Assembly (NCBI RefSeq): GCF_900198365.1
Contig: NZ_FZMS01000016.1
Location: 1-46,499, forward strand
Direction: 5' to 3'
DNA length: 46,499 bases
Source of the DNA: Helicobacter bilis
GTDB taxonomy: Bacteria; Campylobacterota; Campylobacteria; Campylobacterales; Helicobacteraceae
Shown here: piece after piece, positions 27,267-38,500 of the stretch
Layout of the letters: each line of letters starts with the position of its first letter
How positions within the stretch are numbered: position 1 is the stretch's first letter
Program-made: the position numbers and the translations under genes
Notes under the pieces: model-generated
Databases searched by the model: none
Seen by the model: only the letters and a program-made list of their open reading frames with translations
Told to the model about the DNA's origin: nothing

Positions 27267-27536
27267 ATGGCTTTTAAACCACTAGGAAAAAGAGTATTGG
27301 TTGAAAGAATTGAAGAGGAAAAAAAGACAGCTTCTGGACTTATAATTCCTGATAATGCGACTGAAAAACCAAGTATTGGTGTTATCAAAGAAGTAAGCAA
27401 AGAAGTCGAGAAAGATGATGAAGTCAAAAAAGGCGATAAAGTCCTATTTGGCAAATATAAGGGCAATGAGGTTAAAATCGATAATAAAGATTTTATCGTA
27501 TTAGAATCTGAAGACATTCTTGGCGTTTTAAAATAA
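27267..27536 (+). CDS. groES: Co-chaperonin GroES
   Basis: GroES caps the GroEL chamber. The protein has the family features: F-K-P-L-G-K-R-V-L near the start, the mobile loop S-G-L-I-I-P-D, and [15 protein letters not shown] lies seven bases before ATG 27267. The ATG at 27261 is only one base from it and too close. The protein has 89 residues and ends at the normal GroES length. It lacks the Cys/His-rich nickel-binding tail that H. pylori GroES carries, so it should not have that extra metal role. groEL follows after 18 bases. Confidence 0.96.
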   Translation: MAFKPLGKRVLVERIEEEKKTASGLIIPDNATEKPSIGVIKEVSKEVEKDDEVKKGDKVLFGKYKGNEVKIDNKDFIVLESEDILGVLK

Positions 27537-27554
27537 TAGAAATAAGGAGCAACT

Positions 27555-29189
27555 ATGGCAAAAGATATTAAATTTAGCGATGAAGCAAGAAATAAAATCT
27601 ATGAAGGTGTAAGTGCGTTAAGCAACGCAGTAAAAGTTACAATGGGTCCAAAAGGGCGTAATGTTTTGATTCAAAAAAGCTATGGTGCACCTACAATCAC
27701 AAAAGATGGTGTAAGTGTGGCAAAAGAAATCGAGCTTAAAGACACACTTGCAAATATGGGAGCACAGCTTGTAAAAGAAGTGGCAAGTAAAACTGCTGAT
27801 GCAGCAGGTGATGGCACTACAACAGCGACTGTTTTAGCACATAGTATTTTTAAAGAAGGTTTAAGAAATATTACAGCGGGTGCTAATCCAGTTGAAGTAA
27901 AAAGAGGTATGGATAAAGCGAGTGCTTTAATCATTGAAGAGCTTAAAAAAGGAAGCAAAAAAGTTGGTGGAAAAGCAGAGATTACACAAGTAGCAACAAT
28001 CTCTGCAAACTCTGATGAAAACATAGGTAAGCTTATCGCTGATGCTATGGAGAAGGTAGGTAAAGATGGCGTTATAACCGTTGAAGAAGCAAAAGGTATT
28101 AATGATGAATTAAGCGTAGTTGAAGGTATGCAGTTTGATAGAGGATATCTAAGCCCTTATTTTGTTACAAATGCGGATAAAATGAGCGCAGAGCTTGAGA
28201 ATCCATATATCCTAATCACTGATAAAAAAATCACTTCAATGAAAGACATTCTGCCTATCTTAGAAGCTACAATGAAAAGTGGTCGCCCTTTACTTATTAT
28301 CGCAGAAGATTTAGAGGGTGAAGCCCTAACTACGCTTGTAGTCAATAAACTTCGCGGTGTGTTAAATGTAGCTGCTGTAAAAGCTCCGGGCTTTGGTGAT
28401 AGAAGAAAAGAAATGCTAAGAGATATTGCTATCCTTACAGGTGGCGATGTGATTAGCGAGGAAGTAGGACTTATGCTTGAAAGCATTGATATGAGTCATT
28501 TAGGACAAGCAGCAAGAATCGTGCTTGACAAAGACAATACAACAATCGTTGATGGCAAGGGTAAGAAAAAAGCAGTAGAAGAAAGAGTAGCACAAATCCG
28601 CACTCAAATCGAATCTACAACAAGCGATTATGACAAAGAGAAATTGCAAGAAAGACTTGCAAAACTCTCTGGCGGTGTAGCAGTTATCAAAGTTGGTGCG
28701 CCAAGCGAAGTAGAGATGAAAGAGAAAAAAGACAGAGTAGATGACGCACTATCTGCGACAAAAGCTGCGGTTGAAGAAGGCATTGTCATCGGTGGTGGTG
28801 CAGCCCTTATTCATGCAGCAAGTAAGGTAAATGCAAAAAATGCTTCATTAAAAGGTGATGAAAATATAGGATTTGACATTATCCATAGAGCAGTAAAAGC
28901 ACCTTTAGCACAAATCGCTACAAATGCGGGTTATGATTCTGGTGTTGTTATCAATGAAGTAAGCAAAGCAAAAGATGGCAAAACAGGCTTTAATGCAAGT
29001 AATGGCGAATATGTAGATATGTTTAAAGAAGGTATTATTGACCCATTGAAAGTTACTCGTGTAGCACTTCAAAATGCGGTTTCTATCTCTAGCCTACTTT
29101 TAACAACAGAAGCAGCTATCACTGATATTAAAGAAGACAAACCAGCCCCAGCTATGCCTGATATGGGCGGAATGGGCGGTATGATGTAA
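27555..29189 (+). CDS. groEL: Chaperonin GroEL
   Basis: GroEL forms the double-ring folding chamber that works with GroES and ATP. The 544-residue protein is typical throughout: an N-terminal T-M-G-P-K-G-R-N-V motif, the ATP-binding D-G-T-T-T-A-T-V-L segment, the apical domain, and a Gly-Gly-Met-rich tail. Length and motifs are complete. AAGGAG is well placed before the ATG. It is expressed with groES from the promoter and CIRCE-like operator upstream. An AT-rich hairpin follows the gene. Confidence 0.98.
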   Translation: MAKDIKFSDEARNKIYEGVSALSNAVKVTMGPKGRNVLIQKSYGAPTITKDGVSVAKEIELKDTLANMGAQLVKEVASKTADAAGDGTTTATVLAHSIFKEGLRNITAGANPVEVKRGMDKASALIIEELKKGSKKVGGKAEITQVATISANSDENIGKLIADAMEKVGKDGVITVEEAKGINDELSVVEGMQFDRGYLSPYFVTNADKMSAELENPYILITDKKITSMKDILPILEATMKSGRPLLIIAEDLEGEALTTLVVNKLRGVLNVAAVKAPGFGDRRKEMLRDIAILTGGDVISEEVGLMLESIDMSHLGQAARIVLDKDNTTIVDGKGKKKAVEERVAQIRTQIESTTSDYDKEKLQERLAKLSGGVAVIKVGAPSEVEMKEKKDRVDDALSATKAAVEEGIVIGGGAALIHAASKVNAKNASLKGDENIGFDIIHRAVKAPLAQIATNAGYDSGVVINEVSKAKDGKTGFNASNGEYVDMFKEGIIDPLKVTRVALQNAVSISSLLLTTEAAITDIKEDKPAPAMPDMGGMGGMM

Positions 29190-29210
29190 TAAAGCCCTAT
29201 TTACTCAAAT

Positions 29211-29264
29211 ACTCTTTATTTAAAGGCTATATAGAACAAACTATATAGCTTGAATAAGAGTTTA
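29211..29264 (+). terminator. Terminator hairpin after groEL
   Basis: A perfect nine-base-pair stem, GCTATATAG (29226-29234) with CTATATAGC (29241-29249), is extended by ACTCTTTATT (29211-29220) pairing with AATAAGAGT (29253-29261) apart from a bulge. A short T-run follows. It lies about 20 bases after the groEL stop codon. Confidence 0.55.
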
Positions 29265-29494
29265 AACAACAAACTACAAATAAATTTTGTTTAAACAATT
29301 AAATACACTTGCAAACGATTAACACGCACCCTCATAAATCATGCAAACAAAATTTTAGAATCTATATTTTTTATAACTGCGGTATTGAAGCAAATATGCC
29401 TTTTAATATGATTGATTTCTATTTTTATGAAATATAAACATGTAGAGTAACAATATTATTATAAAACCCTTTATAGCTGAAATCTTATGTTAAA

Positions 29495-29656
29495 ATGCCG
29501 TTGTTTCAGAAACTTAATCTTAAAGCAAATGGAGCATATATTGAAGTGGGCTTAGGCTTATTAAAAATGATTCCGCTTTTAGTCAATACCGATATTACCT
29601 ATCGTGCAAATATCTATGGCAGACATAATGATTTAGATTTAGGGACAATCCAATAG
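29495..29656 (+). pseudogene. Possible remnant of an outer-membrane or surface protein gene
   Basis: A 53-codon frame reads like beta-strand protein: A-Y-I-E-V-G-L-G-L-L, then N-T-D-I-T-Y-R-A-N-I-Y-G-R. Such alternation is typical of outer-membrane barrels or autotransporters. There is no clear ribosome site or signal peptide. It stands alone in the 784-base gap between groEL and a chemoreceptor gene, whose remaining sequence shows no gene. I consider it a fragment left by gene loss; its family is not certain. Confidence 0.3.
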
Positions 29657-29973
29657 CTTAAAGTTTGTTTGGACTTTTCTCTAATGTTTATTGGCTATGA
29701 AATCTTAATATTTAGTATTATAGAATCTTGCTTTTTCTATGTTTAACATAGCAAAATATTTTAGCTTCGGACTCTAAAAATATTTTTTTTGCCCAATGCT
29801 TACATGAGTAAATCTAGGCTCTACACTTGCAATAATAAATAGAAATTATCTAATCTATATCATTTTTTAAGTGAAAATGAGAGAATCACAAACATACTGC
29901 AATAATACCATTGCTTAATGATACTAAATCTTTAATATAGTTTTCTTGCAAAAACTACACACAACAAAACATT

Positions 29974-31947
29974 TTAAAAACTCTTTTTATTCACATCTTC
30001 TAGAATCTCTGTTGCAAGATTTGCGACATTGTGGCTAATCTCTTGTGCTTTGTTGCTGACTTGAAGATTATCTTTTGTGAGAATCTCAAGTTGTGAAACT
30101 TGTTCGTTAATTTGATTCATACCGCAAGATTGCTCTTCAATAGATTTTGTCATCTCATGTATTGATTGTGTGAGAACATTGGCATTAGATTCTATCTCAC
30201 TAAGTGATTTTTGTGTTCTTTCTGCTAGTTTTCTCACCTCATCGGCTACGACTGCAAAGCCTCTGCCATGCTCTCCAGCCCTTGCTGCTTCAATCGCTGC
30301 ATTTAATGCAAGTAAGTTTGTTTGCTCAGCAATTTCTTTAATCACAACAACGATATTTTTAATATCTTCACTTTGACTTATCACTTCATCACTACGCACA
30401 CTGACACTTGCCATAGAGCTTGTAATCTCTTCAATAGCACTTGCAGTTTGATGCAATGCGCTTGCTTGATTCTGTGTGCTTTCTTGCAATCGTATCACTG
30501 AAGTATTCAATAAATCGCTTTGCGTATTTAGCGTATTTGCTAATTTTTGAGAAGTTTGCAACATTTTTGAGATATTTAGAATAAGCATATTGACACTAAC
30601 TTCCATGCCGATAGGATCTATGATTTGATTTTTAAAATTACCCTCATTTGCTTCCTTAAACACACTAAGAATGCGCGATAAATCCATAGTGATCGTCTCG
30701 CATAACGCCGCACTCATTTCATTTATAGAATTACGCAAGGAAATCATATTAGGATTTTTAGAATCTATTATAAGCTGTTTGCCAAACTTACCCTCTTTAA
30801 CCTCCTGTATTACTTCATGAAAACCATCTTGCAATAACTTTTCTTGCTTATGTAATTTTGTAATGAATTCCACATTTTCATTTATTTCATCTGACATTTG
30901 ACCAAACTCATCATTACTTTTTATATGTGTCGGCGTGTAGGTTTGAATCTTATATTGCAAATACTCAAAAAACTGCCTTAAATTTTTCCGTATAATATTC
31001 AAAGGATTTAATATATAACGGATAATAAAAGTCATAATAGCTAATGCGATTATGATAAAGCCTAGCGACCACAATAATGTATTGATGGCTATGTCTCTAA
31101 GTGCTTCATCATAGTCTTTTGTCGAGTTGGTAATGCAAGTGTTCCAGCCTATTTGAGTTTTACCACATGCTGCTAGTCTTTCTTTATTATCTAAAAGAGA
31201 GATGTAGCGAAATGGGCTTATCCCATGCTTTGCAATCCCCTCTTTCAGCGTCGCAACAAAGGGTTTTCCAGAATCATCCATAATATATTTTCCGGGTGTA
31301 ACATAAAATAGATCTTCAAATATCAATGTGCGTCCTGTCGGCGATGTCTTAAGAGACTGCACATCTTTAGAAAATTGAGACAGATATAAATCCCCTACAA
31401 TCTCTGCTACAATCTTACCATTTACTCGTATAGGTGCAAAAAAAGTGATAGCTAAATCCCCTGTTACAAAATCCACATATGGTGCAGAAACGCCGTCTTT
31501 TCCTAGAGATAACGCATTTTTAAACCAATCTCTAGTATTTGCATCATATTTGCCTCCATCACTCCCCATGAGAATCTTAGGAAAGCTATATTGCTCATCT
31601 TTTCTACTCATAATCGCTTCACCATCGCTCACATAAGCGATATAAAATGCATCAAAGCCAGACATTCTCGCGGTTTTATTTAAAAAATCATAGATTTCAT
31701 CGCGATTTAAAAACTTTGGATTCTGTTCTAGCGTTGTGGCAACACTCGCTAATTTATCGCTTTTTTCTTGTATATAGTCATCTATGTAGAGTAAAACTGC
31801 TTTTAATAGAATTTCTTTTTGCGTATTGGAGGCTTTCATAAAATTTGCTTTTGAATCAAGCCATTTATACACCCCAAATATACCAAGTATAGCAATAAGC
31901 ATAGCTATTGTTGATAATTGCAATTTTTGTGTAACACTTAACTTCAT
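29974..31947 (-). CDS. Methyl-accepting chemotaxis protein with a dCache sensor domain
   Basis: This is a membrane chemoreceptor of 657 residues. Helix 1 is at about 9-27, a periplasmic double-Cache domain at about 30-285, helix 2 near 290-312, then HAMP and the signalling hairpin with [19 protein letters not shown]. The sensor has R-D-W-F followed by [10 protein letters not shown], the layout of amino-acid-type dCache domains, though Phe replaces one Tyr. It ends E-D-V-N-K-K-S-F, nearly the same as the receptor at 23437-25449. The two differ strongly in the sensor, so they probably see different ligands. AAAGGATTATAT precedes the start. A C11 tract lies about 320 bases upstream. Confidence 0.92.
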   Translation of the reverse strand: MKLSVTQKLQLSTIAMLIAILGIFGVYKWLDSKANFMKASNTQKEILLKAVLLYIDDYIQEKSDKLASVATTLEQNPKFLNRDEIYDFLNKTARMSGFDAFYIAYVSDGEAIMSRKDEQYSFPKILMGSDGGKYDANTRDWFKNALSLGKDGVSAPYVDFVTGDLAITFFAPIRVNGKIVAEIVGDLYLSQFSKDVQSLKTSPTGRTLIFEDLFYVTPGKYIMDDSGKPFVATLKEGIAKHGISPFRYISLLDNKERLAACGKTQIGWNTCITNSTKDYDEALRDIAINTLLWSLGFIIIALAIMTFIIRYILNPLNIIRKNLRQFFEYLQYKIQTYTPTHIKSNDEFGQMSDEINENVEFITKLHKQEKLLQDGFHEVIQEVKEGKFGKQLIIDSKNPNMISLRNSINEMSAALCETITMDLSRILSVFKEANEGNFKNQIIDPIGMEVSVNMLILNISKMLQTSQKLANTLNTQSDLLNTSVIRLQESTQNQASALHQTASAIEEITSSMASVSVRSDEVISQSEDIKNIVVVIKEIAEQTNLLALNAAIEAARAGEHGRGFAVVADEVRKLAERTQKSLSEIESNANVLTQSIHEMTKSIEEQSCGMNQINEQVSQLEILTKDNLQVSNKAQEISHNVANLATEILEDVNKKSF

Positions 31948-32270
31948 ATATAATCCTTTTCATTTGCAAATATCAAGCATTGTAATAAAAAATCAAAAAC
32001 AAAGCAATACAAAATTAAATATAAATGTTGGCTTAAATCAATAAAAAGCAACCAAGTAGCTATCAAACAATATATTCTATTGTATTGGAATTATGGTATG
32101 TAGTAGAGAATAATGTTAATCCCAATGTAATGTTGCGGTAATTTTAAAAATTAATACGGCGGTGTATTTTATGCATTAAGATTCCCAACAGATATTTGAA
32201 AACATGCCTTAAGGATCAGCTCTAGTACCGAAGATTCTAGAGATGTGCAGTTTAGATTCTAAACATTATA

Positions 32271-32281
32271 CCCCCCCCCCC
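32271..32281. repeat. Orphan poly-C tract (C11) in an intergenic region
   Basis: Eleven C residues lie in the gene-free stretch 31948-32468. On the minus strand the tract reads as G11 running directly into TATAATG, a perfect -10 hexamer. No reading frame passes through it. It could tune a minus-strand promoter pointing to the chemoreceptor at 31947, or be left over from a lost phase-variable gene. Confidence 0.6.
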
Positions 32282-32468
32282 TACAACCATATAGCCCACC
32301 TATTTGACTTAAAACTAATTTCTATGCAAACCACTGCATTAAAACTCAATCCTATAAGATTTTAGATAATACAGCATTTAATATTCTAGGGTGTTTTTTT
32401 AGTAAAGCAACTCTTTAGAATCTATGCTACCATTATAAAAGTTTTTTATATAATTTAAAGGGGCTAAT

Positions 32469-33412
32469 ATGCAAAAGATCAAAAGATTCTAGTTTTTCTA
32501 TGTTTGTTAAGTGCGTTTTTATTTGCAAAGGAGCTTGATGTAAATCGCATAAAGCAAGGGGATTTTACAGAGCTAAAAGCCTATCTCACGCAACTAAAAT
32601 CTATATCTAAGCAAAGGGATTTAAGCTTTAATGAGTATAAAACACTTGCTAGATTTGGCATTGTAGATGGGATAGATGGCGTGTATAATGGTGGGGGTAA
32701 TAGGGAGTTTGAGAGTATTTATTTCTCTAAACTTTCCCCATTTCTTGCTAAAGAATTTGGGGATTTGTTTGCAGAATATGGCATTATTTTGGGTGATGAA
32801 AATAAAGCTGGGGTTAAGGCAGAATATGACTTGCATAGACAACTAGTGTTTTGGTTTAGTGGAGAAGATGTGAGAGATTATAAGCAGATTTTTACCACAC
32901 AAAAAACTTATGAATCTTTTCTCTTTTTTAAGCATAATGCCATATTTGCCACAAGAATAAACAAAGAAGAGCAAGGGGTAATAAATTGTGGCTATGGTGA
33001 TGCAGGTGGTGGTGAGTGTGAGTTTATCTTTAAAGAACCCATAAAGGCAAAAGGCACACTCACTTTTCACGCCGACTTTTCTTTGCCACCTAATGAAGTG
33101 AGTGCGTGTGATAATTCCGCATATTTTAGCACTTTTAAGACGCAAGATTCTAGGCTAGAGTTTATCAATGGTGGGCATATTGTTTTAGATAAGCGTGAGT
33201 ATTATGACAAGTTTGCCCAGCTTTTGCCAAAGTGGTATAAAGATAGGCTTGGCGGGAGTGTAGGCTATGAAGTGGAAGTAGAGATTGCAGGTATTATGCC
33301 TTGGGTTTTTTCAGCGTGTGCGGCTGGGAAAGATATAACCATCACAAATATCAAAGTGGGAAAAAAGCTACAAGATAATCCAAATGATAGAAAAACCTAT
33401 GCTAAAAAATAG
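32469..33412 (+). CDS. Exported protein of unknown function with a start-proximal frameshift
   Basis: The function is not recognised. From 32504 the frame codes for a 302-residue protein whose first residues are only the end of a signal peptide. AAAGGGG and ATG 32469 stand just upstream in another frame, which stops after seven codons. One additional A in the AAAA run at 32481-32484 would join ATG 32469 to the body and give a textbook signal peptide (M-Q-K-I-K-K-I-L-V-F-L...L-F-A). As sequenced, translation is therefore broken near codon 6. The mature part is mixed alpha/beta with four Cys (in I-N-C-G, G-E-C-E, S-A-C-D and S-A-C-A). The SH3-like gene follows 14 bases later. Confidence 0.7.
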
Positions 33413-33426
33413 ATAAAGAATTTAAT

Positions 33427-33762
33427 ATGTATAGGCTTACTATTAATAGCACAGATAAGTATGTGAATCTGCGTGAAAAGCCAAATGGTAAGATTCTAGA
33501 GCAAATCCCCACTGCTAAAAGTGAAGAGATTTTACTGCTTAATCTCAATATGTCGCTATGGGAAGTTAAAGGTGTGAGTGAATGGCAAAGGCAGCTTGGC
33601 TATGAAAGGGCTGAATCTAGCGATTATAAAGAAGTTATGGGGCGAGAATGGATAAAGGTGCTTTATTTCCCACCAAGCCTTTCGCCAAAGACACAAACAA
33701 TCACGGAAGCAAAGATAGGTTATATCCATAAATCACAGCTTATTGTGAGTGATTTACCTTGA
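33427..33762 (+). CDS. SH3-like domain protein, function unknown
   Basis: The 111-residue protein starts with Y-V-N-L-R-E-K-P-N-G-K-I, the hallmark of a bacterial SH3-like (SH3_3) domain, and ends with I-G-Y-I-H-K-S-Q-L. These domains often bind cell wall or partner proteins. No signal peptide is visible, which is unusual for this type. The gene lies 14 bases after the frameshifted exported protein and is probably co-transcribed with it. The ribosome site (AAAGAA) is weak. The two could form a secreted pair, but the role is unknown. Confidence 0.65.
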   Translation: MYRLTINSTDKYVNLREKPNGKILEQIPTAKSEEILLLNLNMSLWEVKGVSEWQRQLGYERAESSDYKEVMGREWIKVLYFPPSLSPKTQTITEAKIGYIHKSQLIVSDLP

Positions 33763-34031
33763 TTAAAATGTAGTTTTGTGATGCATGCTTAAACCTTACT
33801 ATTATTAAGAAACTACATAAAAAAGATTCTAACAGCATGGATTAACATGCAATAGAGCTCAGAAACTTGTAGCAAAATCAAGTATTGATAGCTAATGCTT
33901 GTAACATAGAGATTAGTATACATTTTACGAACCTACTTTTCTTATCACATTCACTAAAAAATAATAGATATCTACACAAAAATGCGAAATATGCCTATAC
34001 ATCACAACTAGTTTCCATAAAACTACCACAC

Positions 34032-35450
34032 CTAGCAATTATCTCTTGCATAATCATCACTAAGTCTTACAATATCATCTTCGCCCAAATACTCCCCTAC
34101 TTGCACTTCTATCATAACAAGATCGATTGTCCCCGGGTTTGTTAGCCTGTGTGCGTGTCCCATAGGGATATATGTGGATTGATTTGGTGATAGAAAGATT
34201 TCTTTATCTTCAATTTGGACTAATGCACTCCCACTTACAACAATCCAGTGTTCATTCCTATGATAATGTTTTTGCAAACTTAGTCTATGCTTTGGTTTTA
34301 CCACAATGCTTTTTAGCTTGTATGTAGGACTTTCTTGTAACACGGTGTAACTACCCCATGGTCTAAAAGCTTTATTGTGTATCTCAACTAATGGACTTTT
34401 TATAGAATCTAGCTTGGCTACAATCTTTTTTACATCTTGTGTATAGCCTTTTTTTGCTACTAAAAGTGCATCTTGCGTATCAATGATAACGCAGTCATCT
34501 ATCCCCAATGTTGCTACCATTTTATTAGACATAATGAGATTGTTGCAAGAATGGAAAGCAATGCTTTGCTCATTCATCGCATTATTATTAGAATCTTTTG
34601 GCAGCTCTTCGCATAAAGATTCAAAACTCCCAACATCATTCCATGTAAAATGACTTGGAATCATATAAAGTTTATCAGTCTTTTCCATCAAAGCATAATC
34701 AATGCTTTCATCGAGTAAATCCTCACTTAGTTTTCTATCAAGTCGCACAAATTCGCTCTTATTGTTACGCAAAGAAGATTCTAATAAGATATTACAGCAT
34801 TCATAAATCTCTTTTGCATGGACTTTCATCTCATCTAAAAGTGTTTTTGCTTGATAGCAAAACATGCCACTATTCCAGTAATATCCACCTTTTTCTAGGT
34901 AGATTTTTGCTTGTTTTTCATCTGGTTTTTCATGAAATGCTATAACTTTATGTGCTTGTTTTGTCTCATTATTTTCAACTTGAATGTAGCCATATCCTGT
35001 GTGTGGTCTATCTGGGGTAATGCCAAATGTTACAATATTACCCTTTTCTGCAAACTGACATGCCATCTCTACACAAGCCTTATACGCATTATCATCATGG
35101 ATAATATGATCACTTGGAAGTGTTAGGATAATCTCATTTGGATTTTGTTTTTCCACAAGCATTGCCCCTAAAGTCAGGGCTGCTGCGGTATTTTTACTCA
35201 AGGTTTCTAGGATAAACATATCTATGTCTATATTGAGCGATTTTGCTATATCAAGGGCTAGAAAATAATGCTTATCATTTGTGATAACCTGCCAACTATC
35301 ATTTACGCTTAAAAGCTTAGCGTTTCTCTCTAGCGTCATCTTAAAAAGGGAATCTTCGCCGATTAGTTTTGCAAATTGCTTTGGCATAAGCTTCCTTGAA
35401 AGGGGCCAAAGACGCGTCCCACTACCACCACATAAGATTGAAACAACCAT
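34032..35450 (-). CDS. manC: Mannose-1-phosphate guanylyltransferase / mannose-6-phosphate isomerase
   Basis: The enzyme makes GDP-mannose and, through its second domain, converts fructose-6-phosphate and mannose-6-phosphate. The N-terminal pyrophosphorylase signature G-G-S-G-T-R-L-W-P-L-S-R is at residues 8-19, with L-P-S-D-H further on. The C-terminal cupin domain shows K-H-Y-H-R-N-E-H-W and the metal-binding His/Glu set. The 472 residues match the bifunctional AlgA/RfbM type. AAAAAGGAAAAAT precedes the start. GDP-mannose feeds GDP-fucose and O-antigen synthesis in Helicobacter. The gene stands alone between the SH3-like gene and the large acidic protein. Confidence 0.94.
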   Translation of the reverse strand: MVVSILCGGSGTRLWPLSRKLMPKQFAKLIGEDSLFKMTLERNAKLLSVNDSWQVITNDKHYFLALDIAKSLNIDIDMFILETLSKNTAAALTLGAMLVEKQNPNEIILTLPSDHIIHDDNAYKACVEMACQFAEKGNIVTFGITPDRPHTGYGYIQVENNETKQAHKVIAFHEKPDEKQAKIYLEKGGYYWNSGMFCYQAKTLLDEMKVHAKEIYECCNILLESSLRNNKSEFVRLDRKLSEDLLDESIDYALMEKTDKLYMIPSHFTWNDVGSFESLCEELPKDSNNNAMNEQSIAFHSCNNLIMSNKMVATLGIDDCVIIDTQDALLVAKKGYTQDVKKIVAKLDSIKSPLVEIHNKAFRPWGSYTVLQESPTYKLKSIVVKPKHRLSLQKHYHRNEHWIVVSGSALVQIEDKEIFLSPNQSTYIPMGHAHRLTNPGTIDLVMIEVQVGEYLGEDDIVRLSDDYARDNC

Positions 35451-35551
35451 ATTTTTCCTTTTTTCTAGATTATCGCTTTATTATTCTAGAATCTAGCCTA
35501 AAGTGTTTAGCAAACACCAAGCAATTTACATATCTTATAGACTCACAATCT

Positions 35552-38500
35552 CTATTTATCCTTACCAAAATGAATGCTAAAGTTGATTTCAGAACCATCA
35601 AGAATTTCATGTAATTTTTCTTTTGGCGTATTTTTGAAAAAATCGATAAGAGAATTTGCATCAAGCTCTTTTACATTGTCTTTATTGATAGTATCTGTTG
35701 TGCTGAGAGTGTCTAGCGGTGCTTCATTATTTAATGGCATTGTATCATCTAGTTGTGTTTCATTAAGATTAGATTCTATTTCTTGTGTATCTGTTATGCT
35801 AGATTCTGTGTTAATGGCTGGTGTATCCCGTGTTTCATCAAGCTTATTTTGATTGAGTTGATTTGGATTAATATCATTTGGATCAATACGCACAATATCT
35901 AAATCTGTAATCTCGCCTAGTGCTTCTGCTAACTCTGTTTCTGTGAGATTTTCAAGTGTTTCTTCATTGGAAGGTAGGGCGACATAGAGTGTATCGGGGT
36001 TAGTTTCTAGAGACCCTGTTGAGTTATCATTAGAAGCAATATCGCTGGATTCTAAAGTGTCAGTTGAACTTTCAGAATCTAACTCTGCTAACATATCATC
36101 AAGCACATTAGAATCTGTGTCTATGCCATCTTGTGTGTGAGTTTCCCCATCAATTAAGTCTTTTTGCAAATCTAGCTCACTAGAATCGCTATCGCTTAAG
36201 AAATCTGTGAGTAAGTCATCTGCATTATCTAAATCCATGCTGTCTTTATTCTCTGGATCTAGCAATTCATCTTTTATATCATCTGCTTGAGATAAATCTG
36301 TATTATCATTTAAAGCCACTTTATCATTTAAGGCTTCTAAGGCTTCATTCACTTCTGCCAAAGTGTCTTCTTGTAATACTTGTGGTTTGCTATCTGGATT
36401 CTGTAGCTCTTCATCAATATTAAGCATTGCTTCTAAATCCATATCTATTTGGTTAGAATCAGGTGCTTTTGTGTCATCTATTTCTATGCTTAAATCTTTG
36501 TCTAAATTTAAATCATCTAATGTATTAGATTCTAAATCTGGGGTGCTAACTGGAGAATCATTGGAATCTAGCCCATCTAATAAATCATTATCTAGCTGTT
36601 GTGTATCATTTGTTTCTAATTCTTTACTCTCTTGTGATTGCAAATTGAGATCATCATCTAATTGCAATAAAGAGTTAATATCATCTTCTTTATTTTCGGT
36701 ATCTAGTGTTTTAGATTCCATGTCGTGCGTTATGTCCATAGAATCTAAACCAAGCGAGTCAAGCAATAATTCATCGGCTTCTTTAGATTCTAGATTTTTA
36801 GATGTTTCGCTTTGCTCAACATGACAATCATTAGAATCCATATTTTCACTATCTTGTGCTTTAGATTCTAGTAACTCACTAGAATCATCAATAAGAGATT
36901 CTAAACTCTCATTTTGTGCTAGATTGTCTGTATTTGCTGTTTCAGAATCAGAATCTAAAAGAGATTCTAAACTTTCATCATCTTTGGCTTTGTTGTCTAA
37001 ATCTATATCTAAAAGATTAGAATTAAGACTAGATTCTATATTATCATCTGTGTTTTCAGTCTCATTTGCAGTTTCATTTATTTGCAAGTCTAAATCATCA
37101 AGACTCATATTATCTGCTTCTTTAGAATCTTTACTTTCTTCTGCATTTATTGCACTATCAAATGCGTTATCAAGGGCTTCTGTGAGATTATCAAACGCAT
37201 CATCTAGAGTGTTTGCATTTGTATTCTTACTTTGGTCTTCTTGCATGTTGAGTATATCATCAATGCTTTCTTCTGTCTTTGCTGGTGTTAAATCTGTGTC
37301 TATATTGAGATCATCTATTAAATCATTTGGTAATTCATCGCTTACGCTAGATTCACTAGATATAGAATCATCTGTTTCTAAAGCATCTAATAAATCACTA
37401 TCTAGCTGTTGTATATCGTTTGTTTCTACTTCTCTATCTTCTTGTGATTGCAAATCTAGCTGCAATAAAGAGTTAAGTTCATCTTCTTTATTTTCGGTAT
37501 CTAGTGATTTAGATTCCATGTCGTGCGTTATGCCCGTAGAATCTAAATCAAGTGAGTCAAGCAATAAATCATCAGCTTCTTTGGTTTCTAAACTCTCATC
37601 TTGTGCTAGATTGTCTATTTCTTTAGGATTAGAATCTAGACTAGATTCTGTGCTGTTATCTGTGTTTGTAGTTTCATCTATTTGCAAGTCTAAGTCATCA
37701 AGTTGTATATTATCTGTTTCCTTAGAATCTAAATCTTTTGTTTGTGTTGTAGAATCTGCTACATCTAAATCGCTCAAGTTAGTAGTAGAATCTATATTTT
37801 TTAAATCTTCTAAATTAGAATCACTCTCCACAGAATCTTTTGCTTCATCACTTGATTCTCCATCTAATATCATATTATCAAAAGCACTATTTAGAGCAGC
37901 ACTCAATTCATCAAAGGCATCATCTAGCGTATTTGTGGTTGTGGTATCTTGTGTGGCTTGTTTGCTTAGTGTCTCATCAAGTCCGCTTAAATCAATGGAA
38001 TCTATATCATTTTCTACACTTGGTTTGGGTGTTGATTGAGGGGCTTGTGTATCTAAATCCATATCCATTAGCCCCATATCATCTAACTCTTTTTTATCTA
38101 TTGCTGTAAGATTATCTGTGTTTTTTTCTGTGATATTAGCCCCAGATTCTATACTTTCATCTTTTTCTTGCGTTATATCGCTTTGCAAAGCTAAAGATTC
38201 TAAATCAATATTGTCTAAATCGCTGTTTGCTGATTCTGTGTTTGCGTCCGCTTCTATATCGTTTGTGCTAGAATCATCACTTACATTTTTTAAACTCTCA
38301 TCATTTAATATATCATCTAAACTTTCATTTTCTAAAGATTGTGTATCTGCTGTATCACCTGCATTATTTTCTTGCTCTTTTGCCTTGAGTTCTTCTTCCT
38401 CTTTTTTTGCCTGCATGAATTTCTTAGGGCTAGGCTGCAATAAATCCCTTTCATCATCACTCAAAAACAAATCATCTTCATCATCGCCAAGATTATCTGC

